From: Albula goreensis
Taxonomy: Eukaryota; Chordata; Actinopteri; Albuliformes; Albulidae
Length of the DNA: 64,000 bases
Reading direction: 5' to 3'
NCBI GenBank assembly: GCA_022829145.1
Contig: CM040746.1
Span: 14,544,790-14,608,789, forward strand
Below, piece after piece: positions 1 to 12,245 of the stretch; position 1 is the stretch's first letter, and each line of letters begins with the position of its first letter. The position numbers were made by a program, and so were the translations under genes. A model generated the notes under the pieces. The model did no database searches, was not told where the DNA came from, and saw only the letters and a list, made by a program, of their open reading frames with translations.

Positions 1-3000
1 TGAAACCTGATTTGGGTCCAAATCAAGTAGTGTAGTGCCCTTTTTATTTCACAGCCGAGCCATTAATCAAAGAGTCCGGATACAAAGCCCCTTTTTTAAG
101 CCTGTATACCACAAACGCTTCACAGTGTATCTAGCAAAAAGCAGTGAGGGTCCAGCTGTTTTGAATCGTGAGGCTGCAATAAATTGAGTAAAATCCGGCA
201 CATGCATTAGCCAACAGCCATTATCTCTGAACATGGGACCATCTAAAGTCAAACTAAGGAGAGGGTTTACAATGATGAACTCTTACAAACGCCAGAGAGG
301 GATTGAATATTCCATATTTTCAACTGAAAATCGTCTGTGGTTCTTTTAGTGTACAGGTATATGGTACATTTCCATGTCATTCAATGCATCACAGCACCAG
401 TTACTCACAGCGCATGTTTATTCAGCCAATAACCCTATCAAACACTCCACACTCAAAAGACCAATAAGAAAACAGTGTATTCTCCAGTAACCAGCCCTTA
501 AGGATTTCTCCTGGCCCTTTTCAAATGACACTTTCAAATTCATAAAGCAACTTTCAAAATGGGTAAACCTCAGCCATGACTAACATTCACAAAGAATGAA
601 TGCTCTGCAACAAAGTATATCTCACTGACATCTGTCTATAACTTATAGGAATATAATGTCTATTCACTTCAGTCAATGCACTATGTTCACACTCCAGCGA
701 ATCATATTTAACTTACTTTTATACTCAGATGAGTGGATAGGAGCCTCATGCAGTGATAATTGGCAAAAGTGTCACCCAGGAAATGGGAGTTTCAGTCTGT
801 GGGGTACCTTCTGACTCATCCCCCACTGGTAACTGATGGTGTGCCTGCAGTCTATCTGCTGCTGTCGGCTGCGCAGTCCCCCACACGTTAGCTGCAACAG
901 ACAGGTTTGCAGGAAAGAAAAAATAAGCTGCCTGACTGAATACATTAAAGATGATGTGTTGCAGTCTACAGTTCATTGTAAATCCCAAATTTGGGGGGAA
1001 AATTAGGAAAACATAGGAGCCATAGGAAGTGAAAGATAGATAGCATTAGCATCCTACAACCAGTTTAGATGGGAACCTGTATCAACTTATGTAATAGCAC
1101 AGTCTCATTTTATCTCTATAGGAAAATCACTATTATAAGAAACATTGTTATATGATAGGAATGGTTAGAGAGGCATTTCAAGGATTATTCAAATCACAGG
1201 CTTTGGAATGTTTTTAAGGGGCAGAATTACACCCTTGGGCCCTTTCACAGAATTAATATTTAGAAGTTGCAATTGAGAAATCTTTTTAAGTAATCGGGCA
1301 GAGCTACAAATAAACCTCCGGGGAGAGTATTGAAAACAATTTGAATTATAGAGTGCACTGAATATCAATGTCTTGCTGTTTGAATCAAAGTGACACTGGG
1401 TAAAAACTGATACTTGAAGTATCCCCTCTCTTTTCAATCTTATTCTAAAAGTTATTGAGAGTCAGTCTGCTTGCCTCCTGTACTGAACAGAGTGATATTC
1501 ATACTAAGGTGAAGTCTATTTGCAAACATTTCCCTTCCAAAACAAAATGTACCTTAACACCATTTTCAATAATTAAAAAAAAACTCAGATAAGTTTTATA
1601 CAATGAATAAAAATATTTTTTTGTAGAAAATTAAAATGACTAGTATGGCAGTAAGTGGCAATTATATATTTCATAATATGCAAAACACAGACAGGCCTGG
1701 AAGAGACACTGTTCAATAAAAATTCTTTTTTAATTGCTAAAAGGCCTTAATAAATAAAGATGTTCACAAAATGATGTTCCAAAATCTTCACATCATATTA
1801 TTTGTTTAAAGGATTACTGGAGCAGAGTTGTACAAATGTTTCCTCTACCTGTCCTTCCAGTCTGTAACAAAGACATTTCTTTATTTGGTGTCTAGAGGGA
1901 AACAGTCTTTGGTGCTCTTTTGTCCATCAAGCCAGCAGCTCCAGACTGAATTGACTGCCTGTACGTTGGAACGAATTTGGATTTAAGCATCATTTAGGAA
2001 GGAGGCATTGTGCTTGCCCACACAATCCCAGTGGGTCCTCTCATTGAGTAGGAATAACCAAAACAACACAATTGAACAGAACAGGGTAAATTTAAACCCA
2101 TTTAAGAGTATTTACCAGATTTTCTGCTTATTGCATTATCACTGTTATTTTTGGTGAGGGAGTACTTGAGGCATATATCATTTTCAAAGTTCTGACATAA
2201 TCAGAGGTAGCATTAAATACAAACACATAAATCATTATTTCTCTTCCTAATTTGATTTAATAACAAAAAGGTAAAACAATTTGTCTGCTTTGCTTTGTTA
2301 GATATTTCATTCAGGTGCCCATTTTACAAATCATTATAGATTTTAATATTGATTAAAAAATGTACATATTACAATCAATAAAGCCTTTCTTGGATAGTTA
2401 ACAGGCATCTGTCAAAAACTGATTTCGTTAACTTTTTTATAAAAATTGCATGATGAAATTGAACTTGAACAATATTGGCATGTACACCCCCTAGTGGACT
2501 CATTGAATGTACAGGTGGCAAAAAACAGCCTGTACTGTATGTTGAGGCTACTATGTAGGACCACCAGCTGTTTCAAAATACTGATCTGATGAGCCATGAG
2601 GTTAAAAGAAAGGACTACTGTAAAGCAAAACTTTTTTTGAAAACAATTTTGTTTCAAATAGATTTCAAAGAATGAGTTCACTAAAATAATCAAATTGCCC
2701 ATTGCAAGGACAGAGATACAGTCTTTTTTTTGCTGGGTGTGATCAATTTTGTCTCACATTTTGGATTTTGTTCAGTTGAAATGAGTTTTTAATTGCTTTG
2801 TTTATGTTTTAGTGAGAATATCAGCAGGTTAACAGCTACATAATGACACTGTCATTTTCTCACAGGACTGGAAACTCCAACCAAAAGTATTTGTATTTTA
2901 CAAAAATATAAGAGAAATATTTTCATAAATCTGCAGAAATTTACTTTTGGACTAATAAGTGTGACTAATACAGGAGGTAATTAGAAAGATACCTAGCTTC

Positions 3001-3060
3001 TTAAATGTTCTCATAGCTAACCTGACATTACAGGGGGTAGGCCAAGTAGTGAACTTTTTT
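1..3060. other. AT-rich noncoding sequence, nothing recognised
   Basis: Unique-looking AT-rich DNA. Open frames here are short (longest 96 codons) and resemble no protein I know. The only notable point is a CTCF-like core on the minus strand at 2483-2497, which matches 13 of 15 consensus positions and was not called. No RNA gene or transposon end was seen. Confidence 0.55.
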
Positions 3061-3068
3061 CAAATTCA

Positions 3069-3110
3069 AATTGAATTCAATTAGACTCCTTATCAGTTGG
3101 AAAGGAGTCT
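3069..3110. repeat. Palindrome followed by a perfect hairpin
   Basis: AATTGAATTCAATT at 3069-3082 is a perfect 14-bp palindrome. It is followed at once by a 9-bp perfect inverted repeat, AGACTCCTT (3083-3091) and AAGGAGTCT (3102-3110), around a 10-nt loop. No transposon could be attached to it. It may be chance or the core of an eroded foldback element. Confidence 0.6.
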
Positions 3111-3780
3111 ACACATTTCATACTAAGGTCAATACTACATGGAGTGTCAAGCAGATTTACACTTGATCTTTCTCCATGATCTCTTGGAGAACTGGTTTTC
3201 CAAAGAATGGGGATATAGCGCCTTGCTAGTTACAAAACATTCATAAATTGTTTCATTTTTCCATTATTTTGTCTCTCCCCTGTATACAACCAGCTGAAAT
3301 TCTCCCAGAACCATTTTTTCTAACACTGATGATAGTGTGGTACATCACGCCCTTTAGGGTCTTCTTTCTGTAGGAGACTGGGATCATGAGTAGGAGCAGG
3401 ACATGAAGCCTCCTCTCTCATTTTGACTAAAAAAAAAAAGGAGGGATAAGCTTACATGAGGCTACTACATACCATTCACTTTTAATGCCAATGTAAGACT
3501 TCTCAGTTCACCTTGGAAACATTCCCAAGATTACGTTTTTTTTTCTTTAGTCAGCTCTGGAGGAAATCTAATTCCCCTGTCCACACTTATCTAAAAAAAT
3601 GTTACTTCCCAGGCAGTGAAAATAGGAGCAAGGGAGACTGAATGATGACAAGGGTGAAATGGGGGTTTTAGTGGCTTCATTCTTGGCCCTGGGTCTCCCT
3701 GAGGGAGAACAGCAGGGGATGAAGCGCTAAGAGCATGCTAATTGGCAGATTCTAGTTTGTGCTGTTGTCACTGAGGCATC
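3111..3780. other. Noncoding, nothing recognised
   Basis: Mixed-composition sequence with an A11 run near 3430 and a T-rich run near 3537. No gene, RNA or repeat family recognised. Confidence 0.5.
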
Positions 3781-3784
3781 TCTG

Positions 3785-3935
3785 ACCCTCTCCTCTGTGG
3801 TCTTCGGCAGCACAGATCTCATGAGGATCGCTCAGAAGGCCGCCGTTGGCGATTCAGCGATCCCTGGGCTCATTAGAACCGCCGAGACCTTGCAATGGAA
3901 ACAGGGAAGCGGTGTGAGGTCTGTACTGGGTTACT
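3785..3935. promoter_or_regulatory. GC-richer block with several CpGs, candidate conserved element
   Basis: This 150-bp block has more CpGs than its surroundings (for example near 3829, 3841, 3858 and 3889) and an inverted repeat GGATCGCT (3825-3832) / AGCGATCC (3856-3863). A 60-codon plus-strand frame crosses it, but its product is unfamiliar. The pattern suits a conserved noncoding element; conservation could not be tested. Confidence 0.2.
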
Positions 3936-6900
3936 ATACAATTTATAAAGTCCTGAATGCAGAGGGTACATTTTTGTAAATCCCACGTCATGGAAAAGTC
4001 ACATCTGAGTTCTGTTATGGTTGGAGCTCATTTTAACACTGAAACTGTGATAAGATCGGGAGGGAGCTCAGTCAGCTGGCCAGATTTTTATTCAGAGCTC
4101 CAGATGATGCATGATGGCTAACACTGTACTATAAATGTAAAGTGGTGCCTAGTTAGCCTGCTTGCTAGCTAGGTATTAGTATCTGTGTACATACTAATGT
4201 TAGCCAATGATCCCTACCAAAATATCTCATTAATGGCATATACCATGCCTGAATGATTCAACTGGTTGAATCTGAATGATGGATCATTGCATGACTCATG
4301 TTTGCCTAAATTTAACACAAGTTCCATGCTTGAACAATGATGTCCTTAAAATGGACACCGTAAAAACGAGGGGCCATCCCAAGGGGCCCAGGTGAGTACT
4401 GAGAGTGATGGTTATTTGGGTCGATGAAAATCAATGTACATACGGGACACAAATGTCTCAGTAAGGTTTTCATTGTAGAAAAACAGCATTGCCAGGTCCA
4501 GCCTATAAGATACAGTTTTGTATGATGTAGCTTAATGAAGCCTCTATGATGTAACAAAGTATAAAGGTGTCAATGATTGCATATGAATCTAGCAATGCAA
4601 TGCTTTTTAAAATGCACTTTAAAATCACTTCTGTGTACCAAAGTTTCAATTTTTGTGTAAAAATATTGGCACTATGGCACACACTGGTGACCATCTTCAG
4701 CCAGTGTCTGCCACTGTCTGTTCTCTCTAAGGATAATTTTTAAAATGCTTGATAAAACAATTACTGTTGCATGCCCTTTTTCAATTTACTGGATTTGATT
4801 ATTTTTCTTTTCCAAACCAGCATCTGTTTGAATACATTCCTGATACATTTTGTGGTAATATATTTTTCCAGGACAGAGAAGTCAAATTCCCTAACACTTT
4901 TGCTGCTGTTGAGTATATTATCTCTGCATTTTCCCTCTCTGTTCTCAAAAATGGAATGTTATATTATCTTAAAGGTGATGTCAGAATACAATGATCTATT
5001 TGAATCACCTTTTATTGGAGAGGATATGTGAGCTGGACAAGAAGAATGCTATTCAGCAGCAAATGGATTTCAGGTATTGTAATTCAGGTGAGAATACCAC
5101 ATGAGGATGGTGGGATACTGGCCATTTACACTGCATGTAAAAACATGTCATCTATTTGCTGCATGGCTGGAGTGAATGCACAAAGGAAGCAACTCCACAC
5201 CAGCAATGCGGACCTTAGTGGCAGCCCTTTTACAAGACAGGAATCAGTAAATTATAACACTTAATGTAGTATGGCTTTCCCCCACAGTGTTCGCTGTAAA
5301 AATATGGCATTTTATCAATAATGCATACTGGGGAATCTATAAAAGACCGTCTTACCATCCGAACCGACCCTTACAGGACAACATGGCCCAAAGATAGAGA
5401 GGCATTTGTGAAGAGAAACCATGTTTATCAGCTAAAGGGAACTGAAAAATGGAATCCTGCAGTCCAGGATGAAAAATCAATAGGGACATGCAGAGTCATT
5501 TGTATAGCTCCTCACCTCCTTCAAGCCAGCTGTCACAGGTAATGGAATGGGTTATTGAGGCCCCTGATGAGAGGGGGAGCCTTACACTAAGCTACAGGGA
5601 ACATCCACCTGGAGACAGGGGTTATGGGTCCATCACAGCAGACATGACCAACAGCTCAGACGAATTTAGGAAAACTCAAGGCATTCACATGTCAAGGTAG
5701 GAGACAAGGCTGTGAAAAGTCAATAGACAAGGGCTATACTGTGTTGCAACATAAACACAGACTCATATGAAAATTGTGATATTATTCTGTCCTAGGTACA
5801 ATATTAAAATGAATACATCATTATTTGGTATTTTATTCCATGAGATGGGAAATAAACTGAATGGTTAAGCTTACTTTAAGGCTCAACAGAAGATAAAAAA
5901 GGAAAGACACAAATATGTTTCGATTGGCAAATTTCTCTCTGGCTGCTGTATGCTGCAACAGCTTTGCTTAGGTACTTAACAGCTCAGCAAGTTTCACTGA
6001 TAATCAGCCCTGTGGAATAAGACGGCACCTCAAAAACAAACTTTTACATTTTCCATCGTATTTGTATTGGGAGCTGTCAGTACAATACAGAGCTCCCATA
6101 CATATGCAACATGTTATACCCATATCTTATGCCCACATGAATGTCTTGACAGGAATAGAGAGATTATTATAGCGACTAATGTGGTAGATTGGATGGCCCA
6201 GGTTTTCCCAATACTGGATCATACCTTGACAGCCAAGCTTCTAAATACTTTAGTGGAGTTAAATTGTATGTATGCGTGACAGTGGAAAACACAGGGAACC
6301 TTGTGGTTATAGGTACAACTGTTCATTGCAACAAATTAAAATAGAATGCGATTACAACATCAACACATCAACAGTTGGAGTCTGACCCAAGCAAGAAAGA
6401 AAATGTCAGTCATATAGTCATATAATATTGGCATGCCACCTCACAGGGCATTTCATATTGTGAGGAATAATTTGATGAAGAGAGAAATTACTTGTGACAG
6501 CCTAATTATTCAGTGTCTTCATTTTCCATTCATCTCCATACATCATGAAGCCGATGACGGTGTCTCTTCCCCATTTTGTTTCTTTGAGAAGACTGAAGGA
6601 TTTTCAGTCGATTGCTTCCCCATCTTAAACACTCTTTTTCTGAAGATGTCTCCATGAGTGAAGATCACACAGAGAAGATCATAAAGCAAATTCAATCAGC
6701 TTTAATTTACTGCAAACATAGCATCACACTACACAAGACACATCAAGGATTCTAGAAGGGCTAATTAAAAAAAAGTGATGTTAAGCAGGAGATGTAAAGC
6801 TGAATTCCTTATAATTGCATGTCAGATATCTTTCAGGGATTTTTATAGGGGTCTTTGATGATGCGGGTGTTTGGGAGGTGTTGGCTTAGGGGGAGAAGGG

Positions 6901-7260
6901 TAATAGAGAAAGAAAGTCGTAAGTTTGGGTCCTGCAAATCAGTGTAACCCATCCTTTTCTACTCCTCATACTCAAGGGCTCTCTGTGTAAGCTAAGGAGT
7001 GCTCATACCCCCCCCCCACCCCTGCACCATCTGGGAGAAATATGACTTAATCAATGTACTGGGGAAATTTCGTCACTCTCAGCATATTCGCCCTCTCACT
7101 AGCATCTCCTGACAGAGTGCAGGCAGCTGCTTGTAGCATAACTCCATCTCTGGAGCTCATATACATGTCATAGGTCAGAGCTCACAGAGAGACAGGGTTT
7201 CGGATTGTCCGCTCATATAAAGAACTGCAGAGAACTCTTCCTCTCACTTAATTCTTACTA
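3936..7260. other. AT-rich noncoding sequence, nothing recognised
   Basis: Several 60-86 codon frames occur on both strands, without domains. A perfect palindrome, GATTCAAC-TG-GTTGAATC, lies at 4255-4272. A run of ten C lies at 7008-7017. No transposon or RNA gene was identified. Confidence 0.5.
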
Positions 7261-7261
7261 G

Positions 7262-7570
7262 ACTTTGCATTGCATACAAGCATTTAGCAGATGCTTTTAT
7301 CCAAAGCTATAGTTATCTTTAGATTTCTAAACAGTCTTTACATTTCTAAAGCTAGGTATGTCCTGCACAGGGAATACAGATGAAATATAGCTCATAGCTA
7401 TATCTGGCACAACATATTTATTTAGCACTGTCCCTGTTAAATAAACAAATAAACAAATAAATAAGTATTCACTCAAGAAAGTCAGATTAAGTACCTTGCT
7501 CAAGGGTACAACAGCAATTCCTTATGGTAATCTTAGGGTTTTAAGTCCAGCCCCCTAACCAGCAACACTG
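7262..7570 (-). mobile_element. SINE-like repeat with an L2/UnaL2-type 3' tail, interrupted
   Basis: Read on the minus strand, the 3' end near 7275-7310 is GCTTTGGATAAAAGCATCTG followed by CTAAATG. This is the conserved stem-loop tail that I associate with L2-clade LINEs such as eel UnaL2 and the SINEs they mobilise. The upstream part (minus strand, about 7480-7570) carries the motif around GTACCCTTGAGCAAGGTAC found in fish tRNA-derived SINEs with this tail. Between them, 7368-7436 is bounded by CAGGGA and TCCCTG, suggesting a nested insertion or a diverged body. A short AAAC/AAAT-rich run lies at 7440-7462. No target-site duplication was found. Family naming is from memory. Confidence 0.5.
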
Positions 7571-7579
7571 ATGTCAAAC

Positions 7580-10540
7580 GCATGGTTAGAAAGACTACCC
7601 ACATGATCTTACATCCTATAGGACTGCCAACAAACGCACACAAAAAAGCACACAAAAGGTGCAGAGACCTTTGCTCAGGTGCCAAGACAAATGGACACAT
7701 GCAAGAAGACAGACAACTGGCCAATATACCAAAATTTGCAACAATCAGACTGGCACATCAATACACTCATGCTAAAGATGTCAAAAGCACTGAGACAGGA
7801 CTCACAGGGATAATGTTCTTACATGTGATAAAAAGCTGTCCACATAGTGACATAATGACAGCACATTCGGGCCTTTACGCTGTTACTCATGGTACACATG
7901 TAGGACGCATCTTAATGTACTTTCTCTGCCACCTTTTTTTGTATGTCTGGATGCCACAGAGGTAAAGGACACCCTTCCTCTTTCACTCCAAAGCTGAAAA
8001 GCTTACAAGAACCCCAGCTGTCTGGGTGCGGGGAAAACTCGGCAAACAGCCTGTATTTCAAAGATATAGCCGTTCGGGAAAACTAAACTTGATTGAAATG
8101 TGGAGCCAGGAAACTCTAAATGCCCATCCGCTTTGCAACAGCAATGGCAATATCCTTTGAAATCTGGGGTTGTAAATATAGTTAATGTGTGGAAGCCTCT
8201 GTGCTCCAACATGGTGCTGTTTAAAACTGACATGAGTTATCTTAGTGATTCTAACTACAATTGAGATATGAATCTTCCAGCACTAAACTAGCTTGCAGAG
8301 TGAAATACTATTCATCCTTAACTGAGTAACTCAATAGGATTTTTTCCCCCTCTAATAGAGTCGGTGGAAAACAAATTAATAAATAGCAGTGTGACAAATA
8401 TGATTATTAAGATTAAAAGTGGCTTCCTTTACTAATTTTTTCTGTATATACTAAGGACCAGAACAACCCGGCAAGAAATCGTTAAACCCAGATCCGTGTA
8501 ACCTGCAGATTACCGGGTGCATTTAAAAGGCCATTCATTTTCCACCATTGGGCTTTTGCTGAGCTCAAACAGACATATCTTTTGATGAGAAACAACCCTT
8601 TTATTGAGACCTGATTTACAATCATACTGCAACTTAATACAACATGAATAGAAAAAAACAGCAGATTTGTAGCATTGACTACTTTTTTAAAACCAAAGTA
8701 TATTTACGCACCAGGAATAAAGATGGTATATATGCAAGCACACTTGAACTCTGTCCATAGGTATAAATTAGCTTCATGAAGGAACTGCTTCACACTGGCT
8801 GCTTCACTCCATCTTAAACAAATGTTTTAATGTGTGTCATTTTGGCAAACTGCTACAAAACCAAATGCAAACATACAGCAGAACCCATGAATTGATGGGA
8901 AGGCAAACAAGAGAATCTGGTCCATAATTTATTGGTGTCAACATAACATTAAAAAGCAATTAGATAAAACAAAGTGCTGAGTAAAATCTTGGAAAATATC
9001 CAAAGACCATGAAACAATAATGAATTATATCTGCTATAAATCAAGCCTAATTTAAAGTTTGATGTATAATTTCCATACAATCCAACTCTGCCTTGTTTCT
9101 CAATTTTTTATCTGCAGTGATCAATGTTATTAATATTTTACACATCTTCTCAATTCTTCATTTAATTGACTTTTACTTATTTTTTGTAGCAGGTAGTCCT
9201 GTTGTTATTGCCTGCTCCCTCTCTCTGCAACATTACAATTTGAGTTCCCAATAACGCACTGATAGGAGGATCTTAAATTTGTGGCCCAAGCTTAAACACA
9301 GATATAAAATACAATTTAATGATAAGAACATTAAGCAAGATGTTCACTCAAGGTCACTGCCATTGTGTGCAATTGCAATGCACACCCATGCTGCAAGGTT
9401 GAACATCATCTAACCACACAGACGGAGATGTCACCAACTATGTGTTATCATTTAGCAGCAGTTCACATTTATTTTGCCTCTGCCAGTTGAAGCATTAAGG
9501 TTCTTGTAAAATATTGCTCTTATCTGAAACAAATTCTGTTCACTCAATTGCGGTTTCTAAGGTTTCCAATAAACACATTCACCACAGAATGCTCAGAGGG
9601 GTGAAAGGTTAAAAACAAATGGTGGGAGGCAGGCAGTGTAGGGTCATATCTCAAACGCACCTGATAAGGGGGAAAGATCACTTAAACATTCCACTTTGGT
9701 CAGCTTTGAGTTTGTGAGTGTGGATACAACCAGAAAACAATCAAAGTCTACGCAATTGTTTCCCAATTATTTGTGGAGAAAAGCACAGAGTGTGACAGTT
9801 ACATGTTACAGTGGGCAGTTTCTATTTACCAGAGATTACTTATAGATTTTTAAATTTTCTATGGAAATAACAGTCTGAATAAGGTTGTCAAAATATTAAA
9901 ATTTTAGCTTGGTAACCTATAACTAGTCCTCTTGTGTAACATAACAAGAAAATTTTAAAGTGTGTTATAGTTCATCATTTCTTACACTAACAGACAAAGT
10001 TTGTGCAAGAACATATCCATACATGTACATTTCTGTTTGAACTGTATTTCCATAACTTGCACACTCTCACAGAATTATGTCGGTGATGATTAAGGATTAA
10101 CAAATTAAACATACTGAAGAAAAATTAGGCAAAATTATGTCTGAGGAAACAAAACTTTATCAGGGCTATCTGTGATTCTGTGTCAATATGAGTGATGATA
10201 TGTATTCCAAAGTGCAACAAAACTCTTTAATTATGTTAAAATCATATAAACCCACAAAGATGGATTGACAGAAGGATAGTGGAGTTACATTGGCTGGTGC
10301 CCTTGCAGACTTTGCAGTCACAGTTAGGTAGTTTCCTAACAGTGTCCAAAAGCTACCAAACAAGCTTCTTTTTAAGGATCTCTGTTAAACATGCAGCTAG
10401 TTCAGACAGAGACAAAACCATCAATCAGTTACTGAACAGGAAAAAGCTTCAAGGCGATCAAAACAATTTCACCCCCACAGGTGTCACAGATCCCAATCAG
10501 GGACAGATTTAAAGGATTTGGTCTGCTTTTCAGGCATTAA
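7580..10540. other. Noncoding sequence, nothing recognised
   Basis: A 127-codon plus-strand frame (7582-7965) has a low-complexity, His-rich product with no domain and is treated as chance. A modestly GC-richer patch lies at 8455-8530. The rest is AT-rich unique DNA. Confidence 0.5.
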
Positions 10541-10544
10541 AGCA

Positions 10545-12245
10545 GCCACTGAAAACGTCTCGGTATTTTTACGTGCGACTTAATAAACAGTCGCAATGGG
10601 TGAAAATTGCTATTAAAATAGAATTTGCGGTGACTACGTCACTTTCTGACTTTCTTCTTGATACATAGTAAAATCTGTTCATGCATATGTAGACTTGGGG
10701 CGAAGGCGCTTACACAGGGTGGATAATTTGCAATTGAGGCCAATTTATTATTCCATCCAATTTGCTAAACCTTGCAGTAACTGCTACTCCCATCTTTGCA
10801 TGGGGATTTTTACGACATCTGAGTGCAGGCGGAAATTTTTACCCGACCAAGAATTATCCTCTGTTAGTTAACATCATATAGCAAATACTTATGTGATATT
10901 ACACAGGATACGCAGTCATAGGATAATCGCACAACTAGGGGAATTTGAACCACGCACCCAAAAATCTAATTCTCTGTCGGCTGTGGTGATGCCAGATCTT
11001 CTCAAAGTACAGTCAGCCTTGAGGAAGAAACTTTGAAAGCAAAGCTTTGCAAGCTACAATTACTCAACACTGGATGAAGTTCAACTACAGCAACGCTATA
11101 CCTCGTGAGAAATCTAGTTTGGTTAACTAAAGCGACTTAGAAAAATACCCCGGAGACCTAAACATGCACTTCACAAAAGTGTGGGGTGATGGCTGCCTGA
11201 CGAATGCACTGCCTGGGCATGTGTTCACAGCGGTCAGGATTAAAGAGAAAGGGGACGGGGCTGGTCAAAGGGGGCTCAATTACAGTAGTGAAGCAATGCT
11301 AAAATAATAATAAAAAAGGATTCCTTTCCTTTTATGGCACAAACTTATTTTTAGTTTCTGTAGTTTACACAAAAATGGCAAAAAAAGTAATTTAACTACT
11401 TGAATCACTATGCAAATGTCAATGTAGTTGAACTACCAGCAGGCTACTGCAAAGTTTAATTAAACTACTAGTTTAATTAGGCTACAGGTAGGTACTACTC
11501 CCCAACACTGAGTACAGTTGCATAGCTTACAGATGAGTTGTTCCATCATACAACGATTTTTGTGACGCAAAACAAATGCGAAGGGTTCACGTCACGGCAG
11601 CTTTATTTTCAGGAACAGCTCTATCTACAGAGAGAGGATGGAACAAGCGGAATGTGTTAGCCACGCTGTAATAACCTTATTCCAAACGGTTAATATTACT
11701 CCACCACAAGCTGTGTTTTTGTCCTAATGTTGTAGGAAACCTTTTTATATTTCACCAAATATCTTGCCATATCTTCCTACACTGTTCGTTTTGTCAGCCC
11801 TACGCCTATTACATTGCTTTTAAATATGATGTCACTGCAAAACTTTCTCCTGCCGGTTGGTGTTTAATTCCTATGCTGCAATACGGCATCATGGAACTTT
11901 GCCTCGTTGGCCGTTATATCTGTTACCTGATCAGCAAACTGAAGGTTCATTTTTCTTTAAGGTTCCCTCAGTACTTGCGCCTGGTTGCTCCGTATCCACT
12001 TCGCATTGCTTTCTTATCTGGTAGTGTAAGCATGTCATATCTGACCTTTTTATGGGCGTCTCCGACCGCATAATTGCGACATGAGGGCGTTTAAATCTTT
12101 GATTGCGTAATTAGACCAAGTCTTAGTAAATCGGACGTAACTATTTCTGTGTTTATCGTGTTTAAGTGTCGCTGCACAGCAAATATTTTTTTGCGCTGCG
12201 ACTATTCCTTAGTAAAGTTGGACCTCACTCTTAAGCAAATACAAT
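10545..12245. mobile_element. CpG-rich region resembling decayed PIF/Harbinger-type DNA
   Basis: CpGs are several times more frequent here than in neighbouring kilobases. The left part has TGCGACT (10574-10580) / AGTCGCA (10589-10595) as an inverted repeat, and TTGCTAAACCTTGCAG near 10770. The right part, on the minus strand, has TTTACTAAGGAATAGTCGCA near 12205 and GTGCAGCGACAC near 12170. Such TTTACTAA / GTCGCA vocabulary is typical of fish Harbinger non-autonomous elements as I remember them. I could not define terminal repeats or a 3-bp target duplication. A 66-codon frame at 11873-12073 is unassigned. An alternative is a CpG-rich regulatory region. Confidence 0.3.
11395..11510. mobile_element. 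Possible hAT-like terminus ending CCCAACACTG
   Basis: The text before 11510 (repeated CTAC/TAGTT phrases, ending ACTCCCCAACACTG) resembles the end of an abundant fish repeat whose other end starts CAGTGTTGGG. The opposite end was not found and no duplication was confirmed, so this is only a resemblance. Confidence 0.3.

Noticed and set aside
3802..3814. CTTCGGCAGCACA, identical to part of the U6 snRNA 5' end
   Set aside because: Similarity stops after 13 bases; the following U6 sequence, promoter and T-run are absent.
7582..7965. 127-codon plus-strand frame
   Set aside because: Low-complexity His/Lys-rich product, no domain, in a region without coding features.
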